NCBI GenBank assembly: GCA_025449115.1
Contig: JAHLKC010000019.1
Location: 310,001-374,000 of the forward strand
Direction: 5' to 3'
Length of the DNA stretch: 64,000 nt
Origin: Chytridium lagenaria
Lineage: Eukaryota; Chytridiomycota; Chytridiomycetes; Chytridiales; Chytridiaceae
This document shows, one piece after another, positions 62,196 through 64,000 of this stretch. The translations under genes were made by a program, and so were the position numbers. Below the pieces are notes generated by a model. That model saw only the letters and a program-made list of their open reading frames with translations. It searched no databases and had not been told where the DNA came from. How positions within the stretch are numbered: position 1 is the stretch's first letter; each line of letters begins with the position of its first letter.

Positions 62196-62409
62196 GAAAG
62201 ATGTAAAGACGTGATCTACTCTAATTGGTTATGAATATCACGTAGATCTTCTTAGCATCACAACACGAATCATTTTATTTTTTATTTTACCGCACTCATT
62301 GTTTGGAGGTGTACGGTGAAAGTTGATGAATTGATCCACGTATCGTCCTTTTTGATGCGACGTCGAGAATAAGGTTGATCGTTGGTTTGCACGTTAAACA
62401 AGGTTGTGG

Positions 62410-62620
62410 GTGTTAATAAGTAGGTTGAGGATGAGAGGCGATGATCAAGAATATCAACGCTCGCTTTTATTATGAATAGTTATGAGGGATTGGAAAGTAG
62501 GCGGTGATCCATGATGCCAATGCTCGTTACTGGTTAAGTAAAGGTGTAGGATAAATAAACAGGGTGAGGATCGGAGCGAATATCTAGCATTCCATGCACA
62601 TCGGTGGGGTGGTTTTGAGG
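62410..62620 (+). repeat. Degenerate tandem units of about 70 bp
   Basis: Three related pieces: ggcgatgatcaagaatatca then acgctcgcttttatt; ggcggtgatccatgatgcca then atgctcgttactg; and ggatcggagcgaatatctag then cattccatgc. Each is preceded by a purine-rich run containing ggatg or ggtg and ends in a CGCTC/TGCTC-like core. Confidence 0.5.
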
Positions 62621-62814
62621 ATAACGGATAGGACTTGTTTAGATTGCACTGGATGCCGGTTGTAAAAGGAGGAGAAGATGGTGTCTTTTGATGTTCCTCA
62701 CCGATGACATTGAAGCACGGCGTCGGTGTGAAGATCTAGCTTTTATTAAGCAATCCTGCTAAAACCGAAAAACTCGAGTGATGGGCATCAGCGAAATGAT
62801 AAACAAATAGAAAT

Positions 62815-62870
62815 AATATATTTTGTTTCTTTTTTATCTTTTTACCTTTTTTCTTTTACTTTTATACTTT
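62815..62870 (-). repeat. T-rich complement of the purine tract
   Basis: Contains tttctttttt atcttttt and accttttttcttttactttt. It is the reverse-complement form of the A-rich tract family. Confidence 0.7.
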
Positions 62871-63254
62871 GATGGTCAACGATCCAGACCATCTGCAGGT
62901 CAGTAGGTCACGTTGAGTGACGAATAAGAACATGAGGGAATTCGGTCGTCGGAAGATCAAGAGTCAACAAATTCATAGTCTCTGTTTATTTTGATGCGTT
63001 GATAGTCTCACAGAGTACGCCCACTGTTTGTCGGAAGATCAGAATTGTTGGATGGCCGTAGGTTATCACATCAAAGACCTCCGCATCGTTAACTTTGATG
63101 ACTTGAAGGTCAAAAAGAGTTTCGGTCAATGGATACTACCCACCGTATCTCGTCGGAGGATCAAGATCGTTTGACTCCGACGTTAAAGATAAAGTTATTC
63201 TCTTGGATGAAAGACCCAGGCCCATCGTTTTGTCCCCCACCCAAGATAAAAGTC

Positions 63255-63625
63255 AAAAGGTATCGATGTAAAGTCTAGATGTCGAAGCTCCAACACCGAA
63301 TACAGAAGGTTATCAATAGAAAATCGTCCGTCCATAGGAAGGTCACAAAGCCAACACCGAATACACAAGGTTATCAAAAGCAAACAAGAGTGGGGTACCT
63401 GGAATATCTCCGCAGCATTTTAACGTCCGACGCATGAGACAAGGTTATCCATAGAAGATCCAGACCCCCCATCATGAAGGTCAAACATCACGTCAGAAGA
63501 TCTCGATGCAGAGTCTAGATTTCAAAGTGTCAAGACCGAAAAACCCAAACAACGAAAAGAAAAAAAAAACAAGGTTATCACGTTTTAACCAAATGAGCTT
63601 CGGAATATCTCCGCAGCTCCCCACA
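63255..63625 (+). repeat. Diverged tandem units, period about 200-240 bp
   Basis: Two copies of atcgatgtaaagtctagatg (63261) / ctcgatgcagagtctagatt (63504) lie 243 bases apart. ggaatatctccgcagc occurs at 63401 and again at 63601, 200 bases apart. An inner motif, accgaatacagaaggttatc / accgaatacacaaggttatc, repeats at about 63293 and 63354, with aaggttatc again near 63441 and 63571. They look like nested and rearranged copies. Confidence 0.7.
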
Positions 63626-64000
63626 GTGACGCTCATGTAGGTCAAGCAGCTCAGCAGCTCAGCAATAGGAACACAAATTTAATTTCTTAAATGCAGGGGG
63701 CTAGACTCCCTTATATAAGGGGATCTGCGCAGTTGACCCACGTTGAGTCACATGTCGGTCCAATTTAATTGGGGAAATGAAGCTGAAATGAAAGAAATCA
63801 AAATAAAGATCCTTGTCAGCGTTAGGATGAAGACGATCGAGATCTCTGTCTGGAATTAAGAATGAAAGATGCAAAAAGATTTGTCTCCCTCCCCCCATCT
63901 TTCCTTTTTCTATTTTTATTTTTAATCTTTATCCGAATGTATGACAATGTATCACACATGGATGAAGATTGGGTGCGAGTTCCAGTGGTATTTAGATAAG

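Larger units (their letters stand above)
54489..64000. other. Repeat-rich region without recognisable genes
   Basis: About 9.5 kb with no protein family, tRNA or rRNA that I can support. Recurrent A-rich purine tracts (or their T-rich complements) occur about every 0.7-1.5 kb. Several diverged direct repeats occur: 34-bp units at 59.0 kb, a roughly 255-bp pair at 59.3-59.7 kb, degenerate units at 62.4-62.6 kb and a 200-240-bp pair at 63.26-63.62 kb. Open frames are short and low in complexity; the longest (60955-61578) reads through a T20 run. The region could be heterochromatin, a subtelomere, a centromere flank or a decayed mobile element. The sequence alone does not tell which. Confidence 0.6.

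Overview
This window is eukaryotic and almost certainly fungal. Genes carry many short GT-AG introns (about 40-80 nt). The recognisable set includes a class IV-type chitin synthase with QRRRW, lanosterol synthase, an Src1/MAN1 inner nuclear membrane protein, GARP subunit VPS53, proteasome subunit Rpn6, the Clp1 RNA kinase, SNW1/Prp45, TOE1, glycogenin and two class I sirtuin genes. A quinoid dihydropteridine reductase, an isobutyryl-CoA dehydrogenase-like enzyme and a TXNDC17-like protein point to an early-diverging fungus (chytrid-like) rather than a yeast or filamentous ascomycete. I cannot name the species.

Layout. 1-1.0 kb: no recognised gene, pyrimidine-rich start. 1.0-3.3 kb: divergent TXNDC17-like and isobutyryl-CoA dehydrogenase genes. 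3.8-8.0 kb: chitin synthase. 9.3-11.4 kb: a secreted protein with an ADP-ribosyltransferase-like domain, divergent from an unrecognised small gene. 11.7-16.8 kb: Src1/MAN1, a sugar O-acetyltransferase and ribosomal protein uS5 (RPS2). 17-26 kb: an all-minus-strand chromatin block with an ATRX/ARIP4-like SNF2 ATPase and two tandem SIRT2-type sirtuins, the inner copy with broken frames. 26.3-28.8 kb: head-to-head mitochondrial peroxiredoxin and alanine-glyoxylate aminotransferase. 29-38 kb: tightly packed VPS53, bS6m, Rpn6, Clp1 and SNW1. 38.2-43.2 kb: lanosterol synthase and glycogenin. 43.7-47.7 kb: TOE1, dihydropteridine reductase and ER cyclophilin. 47.9-54.5 kb: two unrecognised genes and mitochondrial aspartate aminotransferase. 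54.5-64 kb: about 9.5 kb with no recognisable gene, made of recurrent A-rich purine tracts and several families of degenerate tandem repeats.

Most genes are housekeeping and arranged as divergent or convergent pairs separated by 20-200 bp. The two notable accessory points are the secreted ADP-ribosyltransferase-like protein and the SNF2-sirtuin cluster.

Many otherwise well-conserved genes contain single-base frame breaks, often in homopolymers (chitin synthase, SNF2, inner sirtuin, AGXT, Rpn6, Clp1, SNW1, glycogenin). The simplest explanation is residual assembly indels, so no gene here should be called a pseudogene on frame alone. Exon boundaries were worked out by hand from splice consensus, reading frame and family similarity. 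They are reliable where stated exactly and approximate elsewhere.
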